A stretch of 64,000 nt of DNA from Myxococcales bacterium (GCA_003170275.1 PNAM01000010.1:62001-126000), one strand, 5' to 3'; counted from the stretch's first letter, positions 25,960 to 35,204 are shown. Program-made: numbers and translations. The notes: generated by a model not told the origin, from the sequence alone.

Positions 25960-26544
25960 TCAGGTGCCGAGGACGATTACGCCGCAGGGACGTTGAGACG
26001 GCACCTGCTGCCCACTTGCGAACGCGTGAACCTGGATGACGCCCGAGGGCGAGAGCACTTCGGCGCTCGCAGTCGTTCCGCTGAAGGCGTTCGAGAACGT
26101 GCCGAAGGCGCAGGCGATCATCGTCTGCGGCGTGCCCGGCGTTACGAGCTGCACGATCCAGGCTTCGATCGGTAGCCCGGCATTCGCATAGATCACGGAC
26201 GCGATGTTGAAGCCGTAGCGGACGTTGCCGGGCGCGGCCTGGTCGATGAGCGCGAAAGCGAGAAGGCAACTCTCGCGATAGATGGCACCTTTGACAATGG
26301 CCGGTGTCGGGACAGAGGTGCGAGCGGCGGAAGCGCCAACGGCCACGATCCCGGTCGCTCGCAGACTCCCGGCATCGGGCGCGACGACGTTTCCGCCCGC
26401 TCCATCGATGACGATGCCCGCATACGAGTACGTGCCGCGGAACGCCTGCGTGATCGCGTCTTGGATGGCGTTGAGGTCAGCCGCCTTGATCGCAGGCGTC
26501 GACGCCGGCAGGTACGTCGTCAGCGGAGTGAGTGGCCACGCCAT
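25960..26544 (-). CDS. Probable tail-tip or fibre protein
   Basis: A 194-residue protein starting MAWPLTPLTTYLP. It opens with AIKAADLNAIQDAITQA, a short helical segment common at the N-terminus of phage fibre and tip proteins. Gly/Ala/Val-rich beta structure follows. It is the last structural gene of the tail block. No receptor-binding domain is recognised; the assignment is by position and composition. Confidence 0.55.
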   Translation of the reverse strand: MAWPLTPLTTYLPASTPAIKAADLNAIQDAITQAFRGTYSYAGIVIDGAGGNVVAPDAGSLRATGIVAVGASAARTSVPTPAIVKGAIYRESCLLAFALIDQAAPGNVRYGFNIASVIYANAGLPIEAWIVQLVTPGTPQTMIACAFGTFSNAFSGTTASAEVLSPSGVIQVHAFASGQQVPSQRPCGVIVLGT

Positions 26545-26776
26545 CGGTGTCCGTCCCGGTGAAGAGCTGCACCATCCCTGGCGCGACGACGAACGCGCCA
26601 AGGAGCGCCGCTCGGCACTCTTCCATCGTCCGAACTGCGATCAGATCGTCGCCGTCGAGCTGGACGAGCTTCGACACCGCGGCGGCACGCACGATCGCAC
26701 TCGCGAACGCGCGCGCCGTACGCGACAGGTCGAGGAGCGCGTCGTGATAGAAAACAAGGTCGATGTCAGCGGCCAT
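26477..26776 (-). CDS. Small tail-region protein
   Basis: A 99-residue frame that begins 3 bp after the upstream stop and overlaps the next gene by ~68 bp. The first ~70 residues (DIDLVFYHDALLDLSRTARAFA, LVQLDGDDLIAV) look like a real alpha/beta domain. The tail overlapping the fibre gene is low complexity. Function unknown. Confidence 0.5.
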   Translation of the reverse strand: MAADIDLVFYHDALLDLSRTARAFASAIVRAAAVSKLVQLDGDDLIAVRTMEECRAALLGAFVVAPGMVQLFTGTDTDGVATHSADDVPAGVDACDQGG

Positions 26777-26779
26777 CGG

Positions 26780-27745
26780 CTACACCGGCAGGCATTGATC
26801 GGGCAGGCTGCGCGCGTGATCGGGCAGAGCCGCGAGGCTCAGCAGGACATGGCCCTTGGTGTGCGCGTGCTGGATCCGCGAGATGGTGCGTGCCGCGGCA
26901 CCCTGATTCGAGGGCACCCCACTCGTTCCCTCGAGCGTCGGATCGGCGTAGACACCCCAGTCACACATGTCACCGCCTAGGCCGCTCAAACCCGAGCCCT
27001 CAACAAAGATCGACCAGGCGTTGACCATCACAGCACCGACGGCGGGAACGTTCTCGACGAGGAGCCGCCACTGCCCATTGCAAGGGACGTCGGCGAGCTC
27101 GGCCGCGTACAAGATAAGCGCCGTCGAAGGCGGCGCCGAGGGCGCGTAGGTCCAGCCCTTCTGTTGGCCGCCAGGCGCAGTCAGGACGACGTGGAGGTTC
27201 TGCCCAGGCGGCGCGGCAACGTCGATCAGTACCTGTGCTCCCGCATCGCTGACCACTCCCCCGTCCGGAACGTAGACCGACATCGAGACGGACGACGCGG
27301 GCGAGGAATGACCCTGCCCGTCGGAGTAGGTGTGCGCCGCGCGCATCTTCGCGCGGTCGGTTTCGACGACCAGGAGCTGGCTGGGATTCGCGAAGCCCAG
27401 CAGCGGCCCGATCGTCGCGCGCGTGAAGTCGAGCGTGAACGCTCCGAACTCTCGCAGCTTGGCGATGACCGCCGCCTGCCGCTGAGCGATGGTGCCCTCG
27501 AGCGCCGTCGCTTCGTCGGCCAGGTCGAGTGCATGCTCCCAGTCGGGCAGCTTTTCGACCCACGTTGCGGGGTTGATCTCGCGCCGCAGGCGGTCGAGGA
27601 AATCGTAGCCGAAGGTCTTCAGCGCTTCGGCTACCCCGTCGAAGAAGCGCGAGATATAGGACGCGGGGTTGTACCAGTCGTAGAGCCGTCCGGGTGGCCA
27701 GAGCTGGATGAAGAGGCTGAGCACCTCTTGTCGCGTGATCGGCAT
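26780..27745 (-). CDS. Tail protein, gp48/YmfQ-like, with P-domain-like insert
   Basis: A 321-residue protein in the position of Mu gp48. The N-terminus (EVLSLFIQLWPPGRLYDW, LDRLRREINP) matches the DUF2313/YmfQ family, which caps the baseplate wedge and links fibres. Residues ~135-255 form a beta-rich insert (GQNLHVVLTAPGGQQKGWTY, then GQWRLLVENV) resembling the P/Homo-B domain of proprotein convertases. That insert is unusual in this family and may be a surface-exposed adhesion module. Confidence 0.75.
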   Translation of the reverse strand: MPITRQEVLSLFIQLWPPGRLYDWYNPASYISRFFDGVAEALKTFGYDFLDRLRREINPATWVEKLPDWEHALDLADEATALEGTIAQRQAAVIAKLREFGAFTLDFTRATIGPLLGFANPSQLLVVETDRAKMRAAHTYSDGQGHSSPASSVSMSVYVPDGGVVSDAGAQVLIDVAAPPGQNLHVVLTAPGGQQKGWTYAPSAPPSTALILYAAELADVPCNGQWRLLVENVPAVGAVMVNAWSIFVEGSGLSGLGGDMCDWGVYADPTLEGTSGVPSNQGAAARTISRIQHAHTKGHVLLSLAALPDHARSLPDQCLPV

Positions 27746-27752
27746 CGGAACC

Positions 27753-29240
27753 TCAGTCGGTGATCGCGATTGAGCCCGCGTAGAGAAGCTCGGGGCCGGC
27801 GAGCGTCGAGTCGTTCGCCTGCCGGTCTTGGGCGATGCCGTCGATCGTGGTGCCGCCCGTCAGCACATTGCGGCAGAGAGGCACGTCGTCGGGGTCGCGG
27901 AGATCGAGCGCGAGCTGGATCATCCGCGCGATCGAGAGCGTGTCCTCCCAATAGTCGTTCACATCGGCGAGGCCGCTCTGGCGCGACGGACCGAGACCGT
28001 CGACATGCTGAAGCAGCGCCGTCGCGGCCGGAACCACCAGCGGCCCGCCCGAGAAGACCGCGTCCCCTACATTAATGAGGCCCGCTGCCGGACCATTCTC
28101 GATCGTCAGCACCGAGCCGGCGACCGCCGTGCAGCTCAGCTGGAGGGGAATGACCGGGGCGTTGGCGCCCGAGGCAATGAGCTGCAGCCTCGGCTTTCGG
28201 CCAAACTGGATGGCGCTCGCCAGATCGGCGGGCGGGGGCGGATTCAGGGTCAGCGACGCGGGCGCGGCAGCGGTTGGTGCCACGTAGGCGCCGACGGTGT
28301 AGCTCGTGCCCGCCGAGGTCCAGTCGAAGCGGTACTTCGCTCCCGATGGGACCAGGCGCATCCGGAGCACCAGCCCCTTAGGCGCCATGAAGGGTAGGAG
28401 CGTTGCGTAGCCAGCGACCGTGACCGGGCGAGTCGTTCGGACGTAGGTGTCGACGGCTGTTCGCACCTGATCGCTCGGCCGGCGCCCCAGTCCGCTGCCG
28501 GCCGAAGCGATGACCACCTGCACCGTCGCCATGCCGCCGCGAAGGGGATAGCCGTACGCACGATAGACGCCGTCGACGGACTCTACCCACGACCGATAGT
28601 CCGGGGCTGCCCCGCCCTTCGGCGGCTTTCGGAATCGATCCCAGATGCGCCCGAGCAGACTCCGACCACTCTCGGCATCAAGCGCGCCGGCGAGCGGCTG
28701 GGCCAGCGTCACTGTCGAGAAGGCACCGCTTGGCGGCGACTGCCAGGTGAGCACCGCGCCGGCCGGCAGATTCCCGCTCGATCCCTTCGTGACAGCAATG
28801 AACTGGCCGAACGCCGCTCCAGTGCCGGGCGGCGTGCCGGGGATGGTCACTGCGCCGCTGAGCGCGATCACCGTCACGCCGTCCGCGGCGGTCGCAAGCG
28901 CGCCGTCGGGGAACACCGTCGCGTTCGTGCCGGTGCAGGCACCCCGCCCTCCCGTTGCAGCGGTTGCCGCCTTGGATCCGTAGGTCCCTTCGGTGTCGGC
29001 CGGGATGCCAATCGCGAAGGCCCAGGTCTGGAGCCCTTCGGACGAGCTCCGCGTTGAAGGAACCGCATCGGCGTCGATTGCCTCCGCCGCCTGGAGGAGG
29101 CCGAAGATCGACATCGCGATGGCGCGCGCCATCTTGCCGATGAAGCTCTCCGAGTGATCGTCCTTGCCGGGCCAACGGTTCCGGAAAAACGACAGCACCT
29201 GCCCGAACACCGTCTCGTAGTCGGGCAGTTGAAGCGCCAT
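27753..29240 (-). CDS. Baseplate J-like protein
   Basis: A 495-residue Mu gp47/T4 gp6-like wedge protein. Visible family traits are the LPDYETVFGQV opening, an alpha-helical N-terminus, the GSSGNLPAGAVLTW and GGADAES-like loop regions, and the C-terminal strand set. It lies between gp46-like and gp48-like genes as in Mu. It builds the baseplate periphery that triggers sheath contraction. Confidence 0.88.
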   Translation of the reverse strand: MALQLPDYETVFGQVLSFFRNRWPGKDDHSESFIGKMARAIAMSIFGLLQAAEAIDADAVPSTRSSSEGLQTWAFAIGIPADTEGTYGSKAATAATGGRGACTGTNATVFPDGALATAADGVTVIALSGAVTIPGTPPGTGAAFGQFIAVTKGSSGNLPAGAVLTWQSPPSGAFSTVTLAQPLAGALDAESGRSLLGRIWDRFRKPPKGGAAPDYRSWVESVDGVYRAYGYPLRGGMATVQVVIASAGSGLGRRPSDQVRTAVDTYVRTTRPVTVAGYATLLPFMAPKGLVLRMRLVPSGAKYRFDWTSAGTSYTVGAYVAPTAAAPASLTLNPPPPADLASAIQFGRKPRLQLIASGANAPVIPLQLSCTAVAGSVLTIENGPAAGLINVGDAVFSGGPLVVPAATALLQHVDGLGPSRQSGLADVNDYWEDTLSIARMIQLALDLRDPDDVPLCRNVLTGGTTIDGIAQDRQANDSTLAGPELLYAGSIAITD

Positions 29241-29242
29241 GT

Positions 29243-29641
29243 TTAGTCCCCGATTGGAAGCCTCGCCGCCGCCTGACGACCTTCACGGTTTCGCCAGCGG
29301 ACCAAGAACACGTACTTGCCCGTGCCCTTCTTCTCGGCGTCGGTGGTGACGTTGCGGAGCCGCCCGTCGGCAATCGCGGGATCGAGTGGCGCGGCGGTGA
29401 TCGCGACGAGCTGCGACCGCGTGCCCGTGCGGTCGGTGCGGACCGTGTGGAGGAGCGACCCGCGCTTTCCCGTCGGGTCCGCCCAATACTCGCCCTGTCG
29501 CTCGAGCTCTAGCGACAAGACGGTGTGCTCCTCTGAGTCCGTGAATCCCGGATTGCCGGTCTCGTCGAACGAAAAATCAAAGAGACCTGTCGCCGGATTC
29601 GCCTCGAGCGCGATGTCCCGACCACCGTCCTTCACTGGCAT
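29243..29641 (-). CDS. Baseplate protein, Mu gp46-like
   Basis: A 132-residue protein starting MPVKDGGRDIALE. The motif sequence GLFDFSFDETG...LSLELERQGEYWADPTGKRGS matches GP46/gp25-like wedge proteins that nucleate the sheath. It is 2 bp from the J-like gene and 4 bp from the spike gene in one operon. Confidence 0.85.
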   Translation of the reverse strand: MPVKDGGRDIALEANPATGLFDFSFDETGNPGFTDSEEHTVLSLELERQGEYWADPTGKRGSLLHTVRTDRTGTRSQLVAITAAPLDPAIADGRLRNVTTDAEKKGTGKYVFLVRWRNREGRQAAARLPIGD

Positions 29642-29645
29642 CGCG

Positions 29646-30263
29646 CTACCCCGTCTGCGACTTGTCGCTCGCGCTCGCAACCTGACCGATGGTCTGAGAC
29701 GCGAAGCTGTCGGAGGTCGGCTGGATCGCGCCCGTCGTCAGCGCATTGAGCGCCTTGTCGACCTGGCCCATCCACCCTGCCATTGCCTTCGAGGCGGCCA
29801 CGGTATCGTCGAGGCGGGCGATCCCCTTGCCGCCGCCTTGGAGGCTCACCGTCTTTCCGCCAGCCGACCGGATAGCGATGTTGCCATCCTTGTCGAAGCG
29901 GATCTCAAGACCGGAGACGGTGTTGTAGAGGGCGACCTCACCGTCCTCCAGATCGCTCGGGCCATACCGCGTCGAGTCCTCGGCCACGGTCGCGCCGTTG
30001 GTCGCTCCGCCACTCGCGGCGACGCGCAGCGCCCATACATCCTTCGGCGGGCGCGACCTGAACCCGAAGTGCTGAAGGCGCCGCACCTCGTAGTCGTACG
30101 GCTCCTCGTCCGCGCCTTCGGTCCTGTGGCCGGCCACCTTGTCGCGCTCGCCGGAGCTGGAGGAGAGCGTGAACTGTGTGAACTGGATCGCGTTGGCGAC
30201 CGCCTGGCGCACGAACTCGCGCAGCTCGGCCTTGAGCTGCCGTAGCGCATCGAAGATCGCCAT
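29646..30263 (-). CDS. Baseplate spike protein, Mu gp45-like
   Basis: A 205-residue protein whose central part (LYNTVSGLEIRFDKDGNIAI, GGKTVSLQGG) resembles the OB-fold and beta-helix of Mu gp45/P2 gpV spikes. These trimerise at the tail tip and pierce the outer membrane. The C-terminal part, after the beta repeats, is helical (MAGWMGQVDKALNALT). Gene order supports the call. Confidence 0.8.
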   Translation of the reverse strand: MAIFDALRQLKAELREFVRQAVANAIQFTQFTLSSSSGERDKVAGHRTEGADEEPYDYEVRRLQHFGFRSRPPKDVWALRVAASGGATNGATVAEDSTRYGPSDLEDGEVALYNTVSGLEIRFDKDGNIAIRSAGGKTVSLQGGGKGIARLDDTVAASKAMAGWMGQVDKALNALTTGAIQPTSDSFASQTIGQVASASDKSQTG

Positions 30264-30266
30264 CGC

Positions 30267-31451
30267 CTACGCTCCAAGGAGATTGGGACGCCGCAGCGTC
30301 AGCGTGCTGACGAGGCCCGTCTTGGCGTCGCGGTTGTAGCGGACGCCGCTCACGTAGAGAACGCCCTCGATGCCGTTCACCGAATCGTGGACTTCAGCGG
30401 TCGTGTCCGGCTCGAAGAAGACGCCGCCTTGGGAGTGGCCCCTGACCTGGATGACGTACTGCCGCGCATCGAAGAGTCCTCGCTCAGCCTTCCATCGCGC
30501 CCGGTCGGCGGCCAGCTTCTTCGTCAGCTGCTCGCCGTCGGAAAACGTCAACCGGCGAACGAACGGCAATGGGCCGCTCGGTCCGCGAGCGGTGTACGTC
30601 CCCCGGAACTGCCCCTCGTTCGGGTCGTTCGCATTGCCTTGATCGGGAGGCCGCAGAACCGTGCCCACGCAAATCACGTCGGTGTACAGCCCATCGATCG
30701 CGTCCGAGAGCGTCGCGCGAAGGACATTGTTCTTCGTGCGACTCGCCTCGTCGGAACGGTGGTAGTGGAACGTGTAGAGGGCCGTCTGATTCTTCGCGGG
30801 CGCCCAAATCTGTAAATATCCGTCGGCCGAGACGTTCACGAGCCTGCGCTCGCGCTTCGCGTACAAAATGAGAACGTCGGCGATCATCTCGCCCGGCTCG
30901 ATCTGGATGGGCGGAATGAACTGGTCGAACGTGCCCTGGATCGACCGAATCGCGCCTGCGCGCCCGAGCTTCAGTCGCCTGTTCGTGTCGTTCTCAGCTC
31001 GGACACCGGCGAACCCCCAGGACGGATCGAGCACCTTTTGGAGCAGCGTCTGGAACTTGATCCCCCGCAGCCGGAACCACAGCGGCGCTGCGTTGTTGCC
31101 GAGGTGCCAGCCGAGGTCGGCGCCGCCCACCGTGACGGTTGTGCCGGAACCGTCGGAAGAAGCCGCCTGGCGGCTCGTGACGATGCCCTTCAATTTCCGG
31201 GTGGAGGCGCCGCCGCCCACGTCAGGGTCGGCGACAAAGAGCTCGAGCGGATCGCCCATCCGGATCTTGCCGTTCAGCGCCCCACGCGGGTTTGATAGGA
31301 CCACCGAGCACGGGTCGCCGAGCTGGAGCACATCGCTGTCATACGAGTATTGCGAGATTCCCGGTGTGCGGCTTCCTCCATACTCGTCGCCCGCAATGAC
31401 CACCGTGACCCGAGCCGTGCGGTCGGATCCGTAGAGCCCGGTCTGCGCCAT
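30267..31451 (-). CDS. Baseplate hub protein, Mu gpP-like
   Basis: A 394-residue protein equivalent to Mu gp44/P2 gpD hub. It shows the LGDPCSVVLSNPRGA...GDPLELFVAD opening, and the central LQKVLDPSWGF, EPGEMIADVL and LYAKRERRLVNVSADGYL segments characteristic of these hubs. It joins the tail tube to the spike. Three bases separate it from the spike gene. Confidence 0.85.
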   Translation of the reverse strand: MAQTGLYGSDRTARVTVVIAGDEYGGSRTPGISQYSYDSDVLQLGDPCSVVLSNPRGALNGKIRMGDPLELFVADPDVGGGASTRKLKGIVTSRQAASSDGSGTTVTVGGADLGWHLGNNAAPLWFRLRGIKFQTLLQKVLDPSWGFAGVRAENDTNRRLKLGRAGAIRSIQGTFDQFIPPIQIEPGEMIADVLILYAKRERRLVNVSADGYLQIWAPAKNQTALYTFHYHRSDEASRTKNNVLRATLSDAIDGLYTDVICVGTVLRPPDQGNANDPNEGQFRGTYTARGPSGPLPFVRRLTFSDGEQLTKKLAADRARWKAERGLFDARQYVIQVRGHSQGGVFFEPDTTAEVHDSVNGIEGVLYVSGVRYNRDAKTGLVSTLTLRRPNLLGA

Positions 31452-31455
31452 TGGG

Positions 31456-32391
31456 TCACACGAAGCTGGTGGTGGGTGGTGCCATGAGCAGCTCGGTGCC
31501 GGCGCGAATGGCGGCGGGATTCGGAATGCGCCCCGCGTTGTTCGCCAAGATCTCGGTCATGCGCGAGATCCCGTCCGATCCATAGAAGCGCACGGCGAGC
31601 GCCGCGAGGTTCGTCAGCGCCGGGACCGTGTAGACGCGAAGTTGCGGCCCGTCGGCACGCACAGCATCGTCAAGCTGAACGCAGGCGTCGTAGAGTTCCT
31701 CTGCGAGCGCCACGGTTTCGTAGCTCGTAACGTCGCTGCCAAACGCCACCCGGAGCGCAGCGCGCGCATCGGCCGCGTCCTGCCTCACGTTCTCGAGCTG
31801 GCCCGACAAGGTGCGATCGAAGCCTGCTGCCACCTCGTACGCCGCGAGCGCTGACGTGGCGTATCCCGTGGCGGTCGTGATGAAGCGGAACACATTCGTA
31901 CGCGCAGGTCCCGACGGCGGCGACTTCTTGAGGAGCGCCGCGCCCGTCGCCTGCACGAGCGCCTGCTTCGCAGCCGGTCCCGTCGTCATCTGCGACGGAA
32001 GGCGCGTGTCGACGTTGTCCTCTATGAACCCGAGCGGCACCGTGTAGAGGTTCGCCGCCAGCTCGACGTTCATCGTCGCCGAGTTGAAGCCCTGACACGC
32101 CGCCTGCATTCTCCCGTAGACCGGGTGAACGAGTGGCCCCTTCGGATCGTCGTCGATGGATGCCGCGATCGGCAGCCAGTCTTTGCGCCAGCTCGGACCC
32201 GCGAAGGCGAGCGTCACCTTCACCTCGTGCGGGTTGCGGCCGAGCGTCTCCACTTCTCCGCCGTCGCGCTTCGGATAACGGTGGACCGCGAGCGATGGCT
32301 CCCGCGTGTCCTTCCACTCGACGATGAACCTCCCGAGGTCGATGCCCTTGAACGAGCAGCCCTGAAAGTCTGAAATGACCGACTTGTTCAC
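31456..32391 (-). CDS. DNA-circulation protein, Mu gpN-like, with LysM-like tail
   Basis: A 311-residue protein. The N-terminal ~110 residues (GIDLGRFIVEWKDTREPSLAVHRYPKRDGG) match the DNA_circ_N domain of Mu gp43, a tail component near the tape measure. The C-terminal ~55 residues (LAALAVRFYGSDGISRMTEI...AIRAGTELLMAPP) look like a LysM-type repeat. It overlaps the tape-measure stop by 4 bp. Confidence 0.85.
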   Translation of the reverse strand: MNKSVISDFQGCSFKGIDLGRFIVEWKDTREPSLAVHRYPKRDGGEVETLGRNPHEVKVTLAFAGPSWRKDWLPIAASIDDDPKGPLVHPVYGRMQAACQGFNSATMNVELAANLYTVPLGFIEDNVDTRLPSQMTTGPAAKQALVQATGAALLKKSPPSGPARTNVFRFITTATGYATSALAAYEVAAGFDRTLSGQLENVRQDAADARAALRVAFGSDVTSYETVALAEELYDACVQLDDAVRADGPQLRVYTVPALTNLAALAVRFYGSDGISRMTEILANNAGRIPNPAAIRAGTELLMAPPTTSFV

Positions 32392-34169
32392 TGTGGAGCG
32401 CCCTTGGAGCGAGCGACGACCTGATTCGGATGGCCGCTCGCATCCTCGATGTGGACGACCACCTCAAGCGGCGAGTCCTTGAGCGCCTGGCGCAACGCGG
32501 CGACGAGGTCAGGCGCCTCGCGCGCGACCGAGGCGGGAACGTTGCCAGTCGCGAGGCCCGATGCGATTGCCTGAAGGGCGGCATCCCCAGGGACCCCAGA
32601 CGCTGGAAGCCCTTCGATTGTTGAGATCAGCCGGGGACCAAGCTCGCGCTGGAATCCCTCGGGAGTCGGATCGGTGGTGGAGGCTCTTTCGGCCGCGCGT
32701 ACGATTGCGCCGACTCGCCCAATCCGCTGCCCTTCGAGCTGCTGCCGCGTCTCGTCGGTGATCTGCTGGTGCTTCTCATTGAACTTGTCGAGCCCGAGCA
32801 GCTTGAAGCCGCCATACGTTGTGAGCAGCGACGCAGCTACGGCTGCCAGGCCGATCCCGGCCGAGCCACCGCCGATCCCTTCCAGTGTTCCCGTGACCGC
32901 TCGCCCGGCGAGGCTGCGGCCCCCACCGCCTGCCACCTCGCCAGCACCGCCGGCAAAGAGCTTCCCGATTCCGGCGGCGCCGAGCCGGCCGGTGAGCTGC
33001 AAGAGCCCGAATTGAAGGAGCGGGTTGTCGGGAAGCACCGACGACAAGCCGCTCTGGATCTTCGCGAGGAAGCCGCCCGCCTGGTCGCGCTTGTCCTGGG
33101 CGAGCTTGTTTCGCCGGGCGATGTCCTCACCGACCTCACCCTTGCGAAAGGCGTCTCCAGTCTCGGCCGCGCCGGGCGAAAGCTGCGCCGCCGCGGCTGC
33201 CCGCGCGCCGGCCACGTCGAACCCGAACACCGCCGCCGCTCCCTGGGCGCCGAAGTTCTGGCTCTGGCTGAGGATCTGACGCGCCCGCGACCCGTAGCGC
33301 TGGACCGCATTGGTGCGGACCTTCTCGATGAGCCCCGGAAGGTCTCGGACCTTGCCTTGCTCGTCGTAGAACTGCTCGAACTTGATCCCGAGCTGGTGCC
33401 GAAGGCCCTCCGGATTGGCGAGCACGCGATTGAGCACCCGCTGCTGGATCTGCTCCTGCTGCTTGGCCGGCAGGCCTCGGCCCAGCTCGCCTACGGTCGC
33501 AATGAGCTGCTCGCCGTCCGCCTTGCTCTTGATCGACACCGCCGCGAACACCCCGCCCAGGCGCGAGATCTGGTCTTGCAGCGCTGCGGGTCCACCCGAG
33601 GTACCGAGCTCGTCGGAAACGGTTCGGATCCGCGCGAGCGCATCGGGCACGTCGGCGAACGCCGTGCCGAGCGAGTTGTGAAGCGTCTCTCCGAGCGGCC
33701 CGAGCTGCTCGAGCGAGCGGCCCGTCGAGAGCGCCTCATCCCCGAGCGCCTTGACGCTCGCGGACGAGTCGCTCGAGTCGTACGTCGCCTGGCGAAGTGA
33801 CTCCGAGAAGCGCGCGATCGCCTCGTCGGGAAGCGCCGTCCTGTCGCCAAGCTGCTTGAAGCGATCCTTGAGCCCGTCGATGCTCGTGCCCGCCACGATG
33901 GACGTGCGCGCGATCTGATCCCGGTACGAGAGAAACTTCGCCGTCGAGCCGGCCAGGTCGATCGTGCCCAGCGCGGTCGAGACGCGCGCGATGTCCTGGG
34001 CGACGCTCGAGAGCGCGCCGCCCACAGCCTGGCCGAGGGAGCCGAGAGACGACTGGACGCGCTTGCCAGCACGCTCCCACGGGCCGAGCGCGCGATCGGC
34101 CGCGCCGGCGATGTCCTCGGTGCCGGTGATGCCGACGCGCACTTCGGCGTCTTTGGTGATTCCTGCCAT
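32388..34169 (-). CDS. Tail tape-measure protein
   Basis: A 593-residue Ala/Gly/Gln-rich, mainly helical protein. It has long amphipathic stretches and a hydrophobic glycine-rich region near residues 390-450, as in tape measures that set tail length and later form a channel. It follows the frameshifting chaperone gene by 3 bp, the conserved arrangement in tailed phages. A short tape implies a tail of modest length. Confidence 0.82.
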   Translation of the reverse strand: MAGITKDAEVRVGITGTEDIAGAADRALGPWERAGKRVQSSLGSLGQAVGGALSSVAQDIARVSTALGTIDLAGSTAKFLSYRDQIARTSIVAGTSIDGLKDRFKQLGDRTALPDEAIARFSESLRQATYDSSDSSASVKALGDEALSTGRSLEQLGPLGETLHNSLGTAFADVPDALARIRTVSDELGTSGGPAALQDQISRLGGVFAAVSIKSKADGEQLIATVGELGRGLPAKQQEQIQQRVLNRVLANPEGLRHQLGIKFEQFYDEQGKVRDLPGLIEKVRTNAVQRYGSRARQILSQSQNFGAQGAAAVFGFDVAGARAAAAAQLSPGAAETGDAFRKGEVGEDIARRNKLAQDKRDQAGGFLAKIQSGLSSVLPDNPLLQFGLLQLTGRLGAAGIGKLFAGGAGEVAGGGGRSLAGRAVTGTLEGIGGGSAGIGLAAVAASLLTTYGGFKLLGLDKFNEKHQQITDETRQQLEGQRIGRVGAIVRAAERASTTDPTPEGFQRELGPRLISTIEGLPASGVPGDAALQAIASGLATGNVPASVAREAPDLVAALRQALKDSPLEVVVHIEDASGHPNQVVARSKGAPQ

Positions 34170-34172
34170 CGA

Positions 34173-34346
34173 TCACCCGTCGGAGTTGTGCGCGCGGAAA
34201 CGCGCGAGGATGCGGTTCGCCGCCGCTACGCAGGCGCGGTAGCGCCAGATATCGGCGTCACAGACGTGGCGAAGTGAGCGGCCAAACCAGGCAGCGCCCG
34301 ACGGAGCGTCGAGTACGCGGTAGATGCCAGCAGGCCGCTCAAGGAG
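34173..34346 (-). CDS. -1 frame extension of the tail assembly chaperone
   Basis: Reading one base back at the slippery site in the chaperone gene gives 57 extra residues (LLERPAGIYRVL...CDADIWRYRACVAAAN...) before a TGA three bases ahead of the tape-measure ATG. The extension is rich in Trp, Arg and Cys and looks coding. It corresponds to the T part of gpG/gpGT in other tailed phages. The fused protein would be about 206 residues. Confidence 0.8.
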   Translation of the reverse strand, partial: LLERPAGIYRVLDAPSGAAWFGRSLRHVCDADIWRYRACVAAANRILARFRAHNSDG

Positions 34347-34792
34347 TTTTTTTCGGCTTCCTCCACCAGCGCCTTGAACTGCTCGGGCTCGATCACGTCG
34401 GGGAACTCGTCGGCGACGAACTCCTGGTATTCGCCGTAGAGCCGCTCGGCGACGGGCTTGACGAGTGCGCGCTTGAGCTGGTCGACGTTCTCGGCGAACT
34501 GCACGCGCGAGTCGTCCGCGTCCCGCAAGGCGAGGAGCAGGAGCTGGTACGCCTGCTCGTTGCCGAGCTCGGCCGACGGCGGCTCCCCCGCGGGATAGAG
34601 CTGGCGCATCGCGACCTGCGCCGCGTTGAGCATGCGCGCGCGCCGGTCCTCGTCCACAAACGCAAGTGCAGCTGTGATCTCGACGGTAAAATCCTCGCCG
34701 CGCGGGTTTTTCCCGATCGCCTTGAACGACACCGGATGGGTCGGTGCGGGTTCGTGCTGGTCCTGTTGTTTGAGAAACTCCCCTAGTCGCAT
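34226..34792 (-). CDS. Tail assembly chaperone, short form
   Basis: A 188-residue helical protein directly upstream of the tape-measure gene, the position of Mu gp41 and lambda gpG. It starts MRLGEFLKQQDQ and has a conserved-looking core FTVEITAALAFVDEDRRARM. Codons 147-149 (GAA AAA AAC) contain the A AAA AAC slippery heptamer; ribosomes that slip make the longer form. Chaperones of this type bind the tape measure during tail assembly. Confidence 0.75.
   Translation of the reverse strand: MRLGEFLKQQDQHEPAPTHPVSFKAIGKNPRGEDFTVEITAALAFVDEDRRARMLNAAQVAMRQLYPAGEPPSAELGNEQAYQLLLLALRDADDSRVQFAENVDQLKRALVKPVAERLYGEYQEFVADEFPDVIEPEQFKALVEEAEKNSLSGLLASTAYSTLRRALPGLAAHFATSVTPISGATAPA
34346..34352 (-). 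promoter_or_regulatory. Programmed -1 frameshift site A AAA AAC
   Basis: On the minus strand the heptamer is in the right phase (X XXY YYZ) relative to the chaperone frame, at codons 147-149. A AAA AAC is the strongest known bacterial -1 slippery type. Downstream secondary structure was not assessed. Confidence 0.85.
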
Positions 34793-34805
34793 CGTGTCTC
34801 CTCGC

Positions 34806-35186
34806 TCAAGCGACCCGGACCATTTCGGCGGCGACGAAGTTGATGGTTACTTCGGTCTCGCCGGCCTCGGGCGTGTTGGACAGCTCGTCGTCGGAGAGAT
34901 GGCAGCCGTAGCAGGCCCACCGCTCCGCCCCCTTCGGGTAGTTGATGGAAAAACCCTCCTCGGAATCCGAGAGGGCCTGGATGTCGATCTCGAGCCCCGC
35001 CTTCGGGACGGCGAGCGTCAGCGTGCCCGTGACCTTGAACTGGCCCTTCGCCGAGCCGATTGCGCCGTACGCGCCGAACTTCACCGTCACCTGCCGAGAT
35101 CGCTTCGCCGACACCTTCGTGACGGAGGTGACGCCGACGTTGTTGACCTCGACGGGGATCTGTCCAACGAGCGGATTGTTCGCCAT
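34806..35186 (-). CDS. Tail tube protein, Mu gpM-like
   Basis: A 126-residue beta-rich protein between sheath and chaperone genes, where contractile phages encode the tube. Strands RQVTVKFGAYGAIGSAKG and FKVTGTLTLAVPKAGLE are typical of the tube fold. It has a CYGC pair near residue 92 whose role is unclear. It would polymerise inside the sheath. Confidence 0.75.
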   Translation of the reverse strand: MANNPLVGQIPVEVNNVGVTSVTKVSAKRSRQVTVKFGAYGAIGSAKGQFKVTGTLTLAVPKAGLEIDIQALSDSEEGFSINYPKGAERWACYGCHLSDDELSNTPEAGETEVTINFVAAEMVRVA

Positions 35187-35204
35187 GCGGCACCCCGCCC
35201 GCCT

